Assembly: GCA_934462705.1 (NCBI GenBank)
Contig: CAKSIH010000015.1
Coordinates: 1-18,325 of the forward strand
DNA length: 18,325 bases
From: an uncultured Eubacteriales bacterium
GTDB taxonomy: Bacteria; Bacillota; Clostridia; Oscillospirales; Acutalibacteraceae
Reading direction: 5' to 3'
Shown here: in pieces, positions 1 through 7,077 of the stretch
Layout of the letters: each line of letters begins with the position of its first letter
How positions within the stretch are numbered: position 1 is the stretch's first letter
The notes under the pieces: generated by a model
Databases searched by the model: none
What the model was told of the DNA's origin: nothing
What the model saw: only the letters and a program-made list of their open reading frames with translations
Program-made: the position numbers and the translations under genes

Positions 1-1
1 T

Positions 2-487
2 TTCAATTTTGAAAATCTTACTCCAGAGCAACAAAAAACATACGGCGAAAATTTTAAAAATTTTGGTAACACAATAGAAACAATACAATCTGGAGACAAA
101 AGCGATGAAAGGGCGGCACAGATAATTGAAGGTATAAAAGAAATGCAAGAAAAGTGTCCAAGAGTTGAGAATACAGCCAACAAAACCAAACTTGCAGTGA
201 TATTTTTGGGAGGTGCAGCAAGTTTAGCATCTTTCATTATGGGAATGAAAAAAGTAATGAAAATTCCCGTGCCAAATTATGTGGAACATCCAGGTGCAAA
301 AGTTACTCTAAAAGATGCGATTCAAACATCAAAAATCGGGTCAATTATATTTGGGATAATGCTTGCATCAGGTGGAATAATCATTGGTGCGTTCAAATTG
401 GGGGATTACATAAAAGATAAAATAATGAATAACCATCAGTGCCCCAGTATAGAAGATTTAAGTAAAAATTATTTTCAGTATAAGTAA
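2..487 (+). CDS. Membrane protein of unknown function, 5'-truncated by window edge
   Basis: The reading frame is open from base 2, so 161 residues are visible and the true start lies outside the window. The first internal ATG (143) lacks a convincing ribosome binding site and should not be taken as the start. The visible N-terminal part is polar (E/K/N/Q rich). Two hydrophobic segments follow, around LAVIFLGGAASLASFIMGM (visible residues about 64-82) and SIIFGIMLASGGIIIGAF (about 115-132). The tail is short and charged and ends in YFQYK. It looks like a small two-TM protein with a cytosolic or extracellular polar N-terminal region. It ends 17 nt before a secreted protein gene in the same direction, so the two are probably co-transcribed. 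I recognise no family. Confidence 0.75.
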   Translation, partial: FNFENLTPEQQKTYGENFKNFGNTIETIQSGDKSDERAAQIIEGIKEMQEKCPRVENTANKTKLAVIFLGGAASLASFIMGMKKVMKIPVPNYVEHPGAKVTLKDAIQTSKIGSIIFGIMLASGGIIIGAFKLGDYIKDKIMNNHQCPSIEDLSKNYFQYK

Positions 488-504
488 AAACGAGGTAAAT
501 AAAA

Positions 505-1608
505 ATGAAAAAATTCGTAAGTATAGTATTAATTTTAACAATGGCAGTATCATTAGCAGGAGTAAGCGCGTTTGCAACGGCTCCAATAGATGTTGCTGAT
601 GAGTGTATGCATTTAAATGATATGCTTGAAAAAAATTTTTGGACTAATAAAGATGGTACGCCCGTTTGTAATTGCAAAACTTGTAAGGTTTTAATTACTA
701 ATTATAATTACATACCAACAGCGATGAAGGAAATGGGTTTTGATAAATTAACTTATGATAATATAATAAAAGAACATCGTTATGAAATAGGCAAAGATGT
801 TAGTAAAGCTGTTGGAGAAACAGCACTTTCGATAGCGCTTTTAAATCCCGAGTTTTTGATATCCAAGGGTCTGGGAAACTTAGCTTCAAGTATATCTTCT
901 AAGGTTGGTTCCAAATTTTTTGGTATACGTATAGTTGCCGGAGTTGTTAGTATTTTTTCTGCTGGTGCATGGTATGTATGTAAAATAAGTGCAGATGAAG
1001 CAAGAAGAATTATCAAAATGACTGAGGGTATACTAGAGCAACTTTCGTTATACATTGATAATGGCTATTGGCAAGATAATAATTATTTATTACTGTCTTA
1101 TAATAAAAAAGATGGGACTAATGCTGTGATATTTGGCAAAAATGATAATATTAATTACAGCAGTAAACAAATAAATGTACATGAACAATATTTTAAGCAG
1201 GTTAGTCAAGATGCAAAGACCTTGCTTAAGGAAATAAAGGCAGTACATGAAGACTATCAAAAACGGCTTGAAATGCAGAGAAATAATAAGTGGTATAGAA
1301 CATTTGTTACAGTTGGGCCTGATGTGCTTTTAGGAGTGGTTTTCCCCTTATCTGCTGTAGGTAAATTATTAGAGATATTTAAAAATGGTAAAATTCCAAC
1401 ACCAGAAGAGTTTAATGACATTATTTCCAGCACTGGCTTTGAAGGTGAATTTTCCGAAAAAGCAAAAGCAAAAATGATAAAAAGTTATAACAAAGCTTAT
1501 AGTAAGTTATATAAGGAAGGCAGCAAAAATCCAACAGAGTTTATTAATATGTCAATTAACAGCCTTTCTCAAATTCAAGACTACAATAAATCTGTTTCTG
1601 CTTCCTAA
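505..1608 (+). CDS. Secreted protein of unknown function with N-terminal signal peptide
   Basis: 367 aa. The start is supported by GAGGTAAAT about 6 nt upstream of the ATG. Residues 1-24 form a typical Sec signal peptide (MKKFVSIVLILTMAVSLAGV, then SAFA before a likely cleavage at A24/T25). A small Cys cluster C55-N-C57-KT-C60 plus C34 lies in the mature N-terminus and could be a metal site or disulfides. Two hydrophobic stretches follow (about 139-158 with a glycine/alanine-rich IRIVAGVVSIFSAGAW, and about 267-285, VTVGPDVLLGVVFPLSAVG). They are separated by a helical, charged region (225-262). Hydrophobic helices in an exported protein could mean membrane anchoring or membrane insertion, but nothing identifies a function. 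It follows the truncated membrane protein by 17 nt and is closed by a strong terminator. Confidence 0.85.
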   Translation: MKKFVSIVLILTMAVSLAGVSAFATAPIDVADECMHLNDMLEKNFWTNKDGTPVCNCKTCKVLITNYNYIPTAMKEMGFDKLTYDNIIKEHRYEIGKDVSKAVGETALSIALLNPEFLISKGLGNLASSISSKVGSKFFGIRIVAGVVSIFSAGAWYVCKISADEARRIIKMTEGILEQLSLYIDNGYWQDNNYLLLSYNKKDGTNAVIFGKNDNINYSSKQINVHEQYFKQVSQDAKTLLKEIKAVHEDYQKRLEMQRNNKWYRTFVTVGPDVLLGVVFPLSAVGKLLEIFKNGKIPTPEEFNDIISSTGFEGEFSEKAKAKMIKSYNKAYSKLYKEGSKNPTEFINMSINSLSQIQDYNKSVSAS

Positions 1609-1630
1609 AATTAAAACAAATAAAAGTAAG

Positions 1631-1660
1631 AAAACCAAGTGCCTTGTACTTGGTTTTTAT
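1631..1660 (+). terminator. Intrinsic terminator after the secreted-protein gene
   Basis: A perfect 10-bp stem (AAAACCAAGT at 1631-1640 and ACTTGGTTTT at 1648-1657) encloses a 7-nt loop and runs into a T-rich tail. It lies 22 nt after the stop codon at 1608. Confidence 0.9.
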
Positions 1661-1748
1661 TTTACAATCTAAACCTAATTATTTAGAAAAAATCATAAAA
1701 TTCATTTTGAGCTAAAGATCAGCAATCAATATTATGTGATCAATTAAT

Positions 1749-1913
1749 TTAACGTGTATGTATTTCAAGACCTTTTGCTAAAATTTCTGCTGTTCTAATA
1801 TCATTACTTGAAGGTCGTAAATCTTCGCTAGAGTGGTAAATTCGATGAATAATTTTGAAAGATTCCATAAACGTTCGGCTTGATGGTCCGTTAGAGGACT
1901 TACGAGAAAAAAT
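1749..1913 (-). pseudogene. Possible 3' remnant of a gene (54 codons)
   Basis: On the minus strand a frame is open from just after a TGA (1914-1916) to TAA at 1749-1751. Its translation has a normal-looking composition (for example SSNGPSSRTFMESFKIIHR in the first part and AEILAKGLEIHTR at the end). It has no start codon context and no ribosome binding site, so if it was ever coding it is the C-terminal remnant of a longer gene whose 5' part is missing to the right. An overlapping minus-strand frame (1778-1972) is open too but reads less like protein. The protein is unrecognised. An open frame this short can occur by chance. Confidence 0.25.
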
Positions 1914-1925
1914 TCAAAATATAAA

Positions 1926-2120
1926 GTGTGTTCGGAAATTTCAAAAAATAGTGTAGAACGGTTTAATGCCATACTCGATGACAGGACAAAAGAGGATAAG
2001 AATTTTCATGTAATCACACCAAATGAATTTTTTAATATGTCGGCGTTAAAACAGAGTTATGCATATTATCACGGCAATAAAGACTACAATAAGCTTCTCA
2101 AATGGCTTGGTGTGATATAA
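1926..2120 (+). pseudogene. Probable C-terminal remnant of a gene (64 codons)
   Basis: The frame runs from just after a stop near 1918-1920 to TAA at 2118-2120. The only possible start is a GTG without a ribosome binding site. The C-terminal half reads like real protein (HVITPNEFFNMSALKQSYAY, then a basic/aromatic tail ending LLKWLGVI), and it is followed directly by a strong terminator, as an expressed gene's 3' end would be. I read it as the surviving tail of a gene that lost its 5' part at about 1920. Family not recognised. A functional 60-residue protein with an unusual start is less likely. Confidence 0.45.
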
Positions 2121-2166
2121 AAATAAAGCGATTCCTCAGTTTGAATGGGGAATCGCTTTATTTTTG
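2120..2166 (+). terminator. Intrinsic terminator
   Basis: A 16-bp perfect stem (AAAATAAAGCGATTCC at 2120-2135 with its complement at 2149-2164) and a 13-nt loop end in a T-run. It starts at the last base of the stop codon of the preceding remnant and is nearly symmetric, so it could work in both directions. Confidence 0.9.
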
Positions 2167-2218
2167 CCGACACAAACAGTGCAAAAAAATTGCACAAAAA
2201 TGGTTATAAATTCCACCA

Positions 2219-2335
2219 AAGTGTCAAACGGGAGCACGATAGCTTAAAAAATCGAGAAAAAGGGGTTCAAATAGGAGCACGAAAACCTTAAAATTTTCCA
2301 CAAGGGGTTCAAACGAGAGCACAATAGCTCGGGAA
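2219..2335. repeat. Three ~42-nt imperfect direct repeats
   Basis: The core TCAAAC/T-xx-GAGCAC recurs at 2224, 2267 and 2309 (spacings 43 and 42 nt). It is preceded in two copies by GGGGT and followed by related A-rich text (GATAGCTTAAAA, GAAAACCTTAAAA, AATAGCTCGGGAAA). The repeats lie in a stretch with no open frame of note. Their origin (decayed iterons, a duplicated spacer, or the remains of a mobile element) cannot be decided from the sequence. Confidence 0.65.
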
Positions 2336-2484
2336 ATAATTAAGGGCTTTTGCAAGCGCACGAAATATTCTTAAAAAATAAAACGCATTCTGTCGAACAC
2401 GTAAAAAAATCTCTATAAAATGCGAAAAAGCCCAAGCAGCAAGCCGCCGCGGGCAAATTACACTTTTAAGATAGTAATGAAAAT
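2336..2484. other. Gene-free stretch, possible structured element
   Basis: No coding region. A GGGCTTTT near 2344 can pair with AAAAAGCCC near 2427, and inside it CGCATT near 2384 can pair with AATGCG near 2418, giving a nested but irregular fold. A TGTCGAA heptamer (near 2395) matches the core of a Spo0A box, but one short match in AT-rich DNA carries little weight. Nothing else seen. Confidence 0.3.
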
Positions 2485-2524
2485 GGCTCTTTTCTTATTT
2501 ATAGCTATAAATAAGAAAAGAGCC
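2485..2524 (-). terminator. 40-nt perfect palindrome, likely terminator of the tRNA-fMet gene
   Basis: Bases 2485-2504 are the exact reverse complement of 2505-2524, with no loop bases between (centre AGCT). The half-site begins GGCTCTTTTC. In the minus-strand transcript it lies 50 nt beyond the 3' end of tRNA-fMet and is followed by ATTTTC, a modest U-rich tail. The most economical reading is a terminator, possibly bidirectional. Being perfect over 40 bp, it could also be a protein-binding or replication-related palindrome. Confidence 0.6.
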
Positions 2525-2573
2525 CAGCATAAAAATCAGGCTCTCGGCTTGTATCAATAGATACGTGAAATTA

Positions 2574-2650
<77 letters not shown>

Positions 2651-2673
2651 ATATTTAACCTTTCAACAAGTTT

Positions 2674-2702
2674 ATTATATAACATTATATTTATAAAATC
2701 AA
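2674..2702 (-). promoter_or_regulatory. Promoter of tRNA-fMet
   Basis: Minus strand: TTGATT (2702-2697), 17-bp spacer, TATAAT (2679-2674), about 23 nt before the tRNA 5' end. Consensus-like for the housekeeping sigma factor. Confidence 0.85.
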
Positions 2703-2753
2703 GTATTATTGCAAAATTTTTTCAATATTTCCCTATTTCACAAAAATTAAAGC

Positions 2754-2800
2754 TATTCAAATAAATAATTGTTTATTTACAATCATTTATTCAAATAAAT
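2754..2800. repeat. 13-nt direct repeat pair
   Basis: TATTCAAATAAAT occurs at 2754-2766 and 2788-2800. It is AT-only and in an intergenic spacer, so possibly of no consequence. Confidence 0.5.
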
Positions 2801-2835
2801 TGAAGATACCCTTTTTTAGAGAGCATCTTCAATTT
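2797..2835 (-). terminator. Probable terminator of the large SLH-protein gene
   Basis: An 11-bp stem (AAATTGAAGAT at 2797-2807 with ATCTTCAATTT at 2825-2835) and a 17-nt loop lie just after the stop codon at 2842. The downstream strand is AT-rich but lacks a clean U-run, so termination may be leaky. Confidence 0.6.
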
Positions 2836-2841
2836 TAAATT

Positions 2842-5800
2842 TTACTTTATTACATAGAAAAGTATATGCATAATTTCATTCAGATAAGACGTTTTCCCCA
2901 CAACTTGCAAGTTTGTATTATTTTGTAAAATCTGTTTCAATGAATCTTGAAACTGCTGATTAGTAAAACCACCACTAGGGTTAATATTATTGTTATCAAG
3001 TTGTAAAATTCCCCGAGACACTGCCCAATTTATAGCATCATATGAATTATTTGGAACTTCTGATACATCAGCACAATCTATTATACAGTCATTAGCACTT
3101 ACATCTCTGCCCTTTACCTTAGCTAGTTTGTAACACAATTTGGCAAAGTTTTCCCTTGTTAAATCAGCATTAACATCCATGGAGCTATCTACTATCCCTG
3201 CCTCTTTTAAATGTCTTAGCCCTTCGTAAACATCGCTTTTACTTACTGTAGTTTCAACGCCATTAACCTGGTCGAAAATTCTCGCAACATCATAGAGTGC
3301 ATCGATTGCCATCCAATTAACAACCTGACTAGTATCATCATCGCTATAACTTTTAGCCTTATACTGCACATTTTCTTCATTTATACTGTTTTCTGCTGAG
3401 TCACCATATACAACATTGCCTTTATAGGCAGTTTTTGCTACAGTTGGAGTTGTTTCATCCGCAGTGACAATTGTAATTGGGTAACCATATACAGTGGTAA
3501 ATCGCTCTCTGGTAGAATACTGAACACCACCATACTCAATGCCTATGTGTGCATCCCCCGCCTGTGTTGGTGTAAATTCATAAGGATTATTAGGATTATT
3601 TTGTTGTAATGTAGTTTCTATAGGGTACCAATTTATTTGATCGTTTGGAATAAGAGTTTGCTGACCTTTGCTATCTATTCCAAAAACTTTTAAAGTGTTA
3701 TCAGCAGAAGTCATGTCTATCGCCTTGTCGACTATGAGCTGTAAATCTCCCTCTACTTTTAATGTTCCTGTAAAGCCTGTTCCAGATTTAACAGAGACCT
3801 TAATAATTGGAACTTCACTCAAATCAGAGTTTTGAGTGTAAGCCCCTTCCCCTTCATAATATGCATGATAGCAGTCTTCATTTATTTTATACTTAATAAA
3901 TGCATCACCGTTTGATGTACCACTCATTAACTTAATCTTGCCGTTACCATCATCTTGTATTGTTATTATAGGACTATCAGGCAGTTCATTTCCACCCTCA
4001 TCACAAATCACCCAAGTTCCTAAGCTTTGATTAAATCCATAATACTCTGCCACATCTGTTACACTGGACCCACTCTCTCCCGCGTCATAACCTGTTAGGT
4101 GAATAGAATCATTAAGACTATATTCTGAATTGGTGTCCATTGCCAATTCGCCACTATTATCAGAAGTTATCTTTTTAAGCGGATAGAGAGGGTATACTCC
4201 TCCCTGTGTAATAGAAGCATGATAAGCTTTTACATCCATTGTTAAAGGGGTTTGAATCATTGGAACATAGGTAGCTATATTCCTCATAAAACCTTGTAAT
4301 TCGTCTGATGTCTGTAACCAGTTAATCGTTATGTCGTCCTTTTCACTCCCTGTATCTGATGCATTAGGACTTCTTTTCCACGTATAAATATTAGTCAGTG
4401 AATCGTTCCAAACTTGTTCTCCCCCAGTCTTACTTGACTCAGAATTAAATAAAATGTTATACATATTAGACGTTGAATCTGTACTCAAATCGGAAAACTT
4501 GGTTTCTCCAAATTTAAAAACCGAACAATTCTGATGATACCCCTTAGTATCATGTATGACACCCGTATCTGTATAGCAATTACCACTGCAGGTTGCAATA
4601 GCTACTTTAAATGTAACACATAAGGGTCCATTAAAGTCAACTTTTTGTGTTGTATCTGTTAAATTAACATAACAATCTGTCCCGGCATGTGCTGGCAATG
4701 GAACTGTACTGCATTTTAATGTACGCCCTGCTGTAGTCGTACTGTTTTCTGCAACTGCAGCAGAATTGGTTAAGCAATCAGACCAGTTGTAGCTGCCGTT
4801 AATAGACAAGGTAAGTGTACTTCTAGCATTTTCAAAAAAACCGACTGTGTCGCCCATACCACTACCCCACATTCTGCTATATGACACACTTCCACCTACA
4901 GATCCGCCTGTTGTATGCGAGGATGTCTCAGTCCTAGTTGTTGTTACACTTTCGCTATCTGTATAAGTATATTCAACACTACTACTTTCAGTGGTTTGTA
5001 AAGACCTATTTTCAATATGTCCATTATCTGGAACCATTTGCCCTGATTTGTCCTCAAGTGTATAATTTTCATATACTCCACCGTTCTCCTTGGCGGCATT
5101 ATTTAAATAATTTTCTTCTCCATTGGCCTCTTTCTCCAACGCTTCAGTAACACCAGGTACATAATACTGGTCAGGTACAACATCACAAATTTTAAAATCA
5201 TAAAATGCTAATATTGCACTATCCATACGAAAATTATTGGTACCATGCTTTCTAGCCCCTGAAGTGAGCATTGAATAATAAACTACTTGCTCATTTTTGT
5301 CGTCCATAAATGGTGGAATTTTAAACCTCTCCCAGTCTTTACGCTGACTATTGCTAGGGCCTCGGTTAATACATTTTTGAAAATTAGTAAGTAAATCCTC
5401 CCATACTTGATGAAGCGAATTTGTGCGTACAAGCCCTGTTGATCTTATATCAAACTCATACTTGCCCTTATCGAAATTATCAGTATACTCCGCAGAATCG
5501 CTTAAACGTTCTTTTATATCATTAGTCTTAAAGGGATAATCATTGTCTGCTGCTGGATTTACAATATCTATGTTTTCTTTTAGTAGAGTATTAGCAAAAT
5601 TAGCCCATTTACTTAATAATGGAATAGAAGCGTCACCTTTAAGATTCTTAGCGCTATTCAATAAAACCCTTTGGAACAATTGTTCTTGAGTATTAACAGA
5701 TCGATCATATTCATTTATGCAATAATAATTCAACTTTTTATCAGTTTTGCTGTGGTCTACCAATGATTCTGAACCATCCGGTAAATACCACATTTGCATA

Positions 5801-5934
5801 TCTTCTCCAGGTTTATAAACTACCAAATCGTCTGCGCTTGTTTCGTCGTCCGCACGAAGTGTCAATGGTATCATTGTAATAATGATTAACACAGACAGCA
5901 AACACGATAATGATTTACTAAAAAATCTTTTCAC
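2842..5934 (-). CDS. Large secreted protein: central ETX/MTX2-like (aerolysin-fold) module and C-terminal SLH-like repeats
   Basis: 1030 aa from a GTG start (5932-5934) with AAAGGGTG 6 nt upstream. An in-frame ATG at 5964 overlaps the -10 box of the promoter, so it cannot be in the message. Residues 1-28 form a Sec signal peptide. Residues about 308-450 resemble ETX/MTX2 toxins. A Ser/Thr strand pair of alternating pattern (EYTYTDSESVTTTRTETSS, then GGSVGGSVSYS) is followed by LTLSINGSYNWSDC, a Thr-rich stretch, and STVPLPAHAGTDCYVNL, which matches the family's VPAHxxxxVxVxL signature. Residues about 700-830 look like beta-rich Ig/Big-type domains. Residues about 870-1005 contain two SLH-like repeats (LTRENFAKLCYKLA; YDAINWAVSRGILQL then NPSGGFTNQQF), which bind cell-wall polymers. 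Likely a surface-anchored pore-forming or adhesive protein. Fold assignment is by pattern only and is moderately sure; the SLH call is firmer. Confidence 0.7.
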   Translation of the reverse strand: MKRFFSKSLSCLLSVLIIITMIPLTLRADDETSADDLVVYKPGEDMQMWYLPDGSESLVDHSKTDKKLNYYCINEYDRSVNTQEQLFQRVLLNSAKNLKGDASIPLLSKWANFANTLLKENIDIVNPAADNDYPFKTNDIKERLSDSAEYTDNFDKGKYEFDIRSTGLVRTNSLHQVWEDLLTNFQKCINRGPSNSQRKDWERFKIPPFMDDKNEQVVYYSMLTSGARKHGTNNFRMDSAILAFYDFKICDVVPDQYYVPGVTEALEKEANGEENYLNNAAKENGGVYENYTLEDKSGQMVPDNGHIENRSLQTTESSSVEYTYTDSESVTTTRTETSSHTTGGSVGGSVSYSRMWGSGMGDTVGFFENARSTLTLSINGSYNWSDCLTNSAAVAENSTTTAGRTLKCSTVPLPAHAGTDCYVNLTDTTQKVDFNGPLCVTFKVAIATCSGNCYTDTGVIHDTKGYHQNCSVFKFGETKFSDLSTDSTSNMYNILFNSESSKTGGEQVWNDSLTNIYTWKRSPNASDTGSEKDDITINWLQTSDELQGFMRNIATYVPMIQTPLTMDVKAYHASITQGGVYPLYPLKKITSDNSGELAMDTNSEYSLNDSIHLTGYDAGESGSSVTDVAEYYGFNQSLGTWVICDEGGNELPDSPIITIQDDGNGKIKLMSGTSNGDAFIKYKINEDCYHAYYEGEGAYTQNSDLSEVPIIKVSVKSGTGFTGTLKVEGDLQLIVDKAIDMTSADNTLKVFGIDSKGQQTLIPNDQINWYPIETTLQQNNPNNPYEFTPTQAGDAHIGIEYGGVQYSTRERFTTVYGYPITIVTADETTPTVAKTAYKGNVVYGDSAENSINEENVQYKAKSYSDDDTSQVVNWMAIDALYDVARIFDQVNGVETTVSKSDVYEGLRHLKEAGIVDSSMDVNADLTRENFAKLCYKLAKVKGRDVSANDCIIDCADVSEVPNNSYDAINWAVSRGILQLDNNNINPSGGFTNQQFQDSLKQILQNNTNLQVVGKTSYLNEIMHILFYVIK

Positions 5935-5962
5935 TAAAAACACCCTTTCATTAATTTTTATC

Positions 5963-5971
5963 ATTATACCA
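5963..5971 (-). promoter_or_regulatory. Extended -10 promoter of the SLH-protein gene
   Basis: Minus strand reads TG-G-TATAAT (5971-5963), a full extended -10 element, with no good -35 at 17 bp. The start of transcription would be near 5956, about 22 nt before the GTG start codon, giving a very short leader. Confidence 0.7.
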
Positions 5972-6061
5972 TATATTTCACAAAAATAAAAGCACTATCT
6001 AAAAAATTTGTTAATTTTTCTATGTGAATATCTTTTCCGTATCTTTTTTATTTCATTCAAA

Positions 6062-6105
6062 AAAACGATATAAACTGAAAAATAAGGTTCAGTTTATACC
6101 GTTTT
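6062..6105 (-). terminator. Terminator closing the peptide-biosynthesis operon
   Basis: An 18-bp stem (6062-6079 against 6088-6105; AAAACG...ACTGAA) with one mismatch and an 8-nt loop is followed on the minus strand by seven T. It lies 17 nt beyond the last gene of the operon. Confidence 0.93.
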
Positions 6106-6121
6106 AAATTAAATTTAATCC

Positions 6122-7063
6122 CTAGCAAATATTTAATTTATAATCATAAATTCTAGAAATAGTATCCACTTCTTCCCTTTTTATATAATCAAGTAATTTT
6201 ATTGCCTCATTAAGATCAAATTCCCCCTTTAATAGGTGCTTTATCTTTCTATAGGCTTCTCCTAAAGTATATAGTGGTGCAACTATATCCTCTTTTATGT
6301 TCGTTTTACGTAAAAGAGCATCTGCAAATTCATGCCTGTAAAAATATGTACTTCCTGCTTGAATCGACATTATTAAAAATTTCTTTTGATAAATATTATA
6401 TTCTCTCCAACTTTTCAAAATATTATAAAATTCATCATAAAATTTTTTTCCAGAAATTTTAATCATACCACATTCTTCGATTTCTTCCCCAACTAAACAT
6501 CTTTTCAAATTTTCTTCCATATGACTAATTATAAAGTTATTGTTAAACTGCTGCATTTTTTCCACAACAATAAATTTAAAAGCGTAGTCAAAAGGTGTTG
6601 TTTTCATCTTTTCAATTAATGCCAAATCACTTTTGCTCTTTTTTAATATAAGTTCTCTTGTATTGTCATCCTTTTCACTATGTGCAATTATTTTAAAAGT
6701 TATTAACTCATTATCTATATCTGTTACTTCAAACATAGAATAGTACGGATTGAAAACCATAAAATTTTCTTTAGGCTTTATATTGTTTGTTAAAAATACC
6801 TTGGGAATTACCGCAATAACCTTACTATTATTATTTATAATACTATTACAAATTTCATTTAAAGAAATTTCATGATATTCAATCGGTAGTTCGTTTAACA
6901 ACTTTAAGTGATCCGCCGTGGTTCTTCCTGTAACTAATTTTATATCTGTTTTTGCGTACCTAGTTTTATAAATAACATTTCCAATCCCATTAAATAAAAG
7001 CATATCATCATAAGACATACCATTTAGGACACTTGATAAAACCAAATTCTCACAATCTGCCAT
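6122..7063 (-). CDS. BtrH-N-like protein (putative peptide/acyl-tailoring enzyme), last gene of the RiPP operon
   Basis: 313 aa from ATG 7061-7063, which has AAGGA 8-9 nt upstream. A TTG two codons earlier sits too close to that site. The N-terminus (DCENLVLSSVLNGMSYDDML, then LFNGIGNVIY) resembles BtrH N-terminal domains, which begin with a Cys-Glu near the N-terminus followed by a short helix and an FGxGxGxxF/Y turn. VIAVIPKVFL and the following VFNPYYSMFEVTD fit the central sheet where these proteins hold a 'prevent/perform' loop and an Asp. In butirosin synthesis BtrH moves an acyl group from a carrier protein to an amine. If the family is right, C4 would be the nucleophile. The C-terminal half is helical and unassigned. 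It starts 14 nt after the acyl-ligase stop, so the two are almost certainly co-translated. Divergence is high; an unrelated cysteine-peptidase-like protein is possible. Confidence 0.55.
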   Translation of the reverse strand: MADCENLVLSSVLNGMSYDDMLLFNGIGNVIYKTRYAKTDIKLVTGRTTADHLKLLNELPIEYHEISLNEICNSIINNNSKVIAVIPKVFLTNNIKPKENFMVFNPYYSMFEVTDIDNELITFKIIAHSEKDDNTRELILKKSKSDLALIEKMKTTPFDYAFKFIVVEKMQQFNNNFIISHMEENLKRCLVGEEIEECGMIKISGKKFYDEFYNILKSWREYNIYQKKFLIMSIQAGSTYFYRHEFADALLRKTNIKEDIVAPLYTLGEAYRKIKHLLKGEFDLNEAIKLLDYIKREEVDTISRIYDYKLNIC

Positions 7064-7077
7064 ACTCAACTTCCTTA

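Noticed and set aside
2219..2335. CRISPR array
   Set aside because: Only three imperfect units, no separate repeat/spacer pattern, no cas genes.
5935..5964. ATG start at 5964 for the SLH-bearing protein
   Set aside because: It overlaps the -10 box TATAAT, and the good ribosome binding site points to the GTG at 5934.
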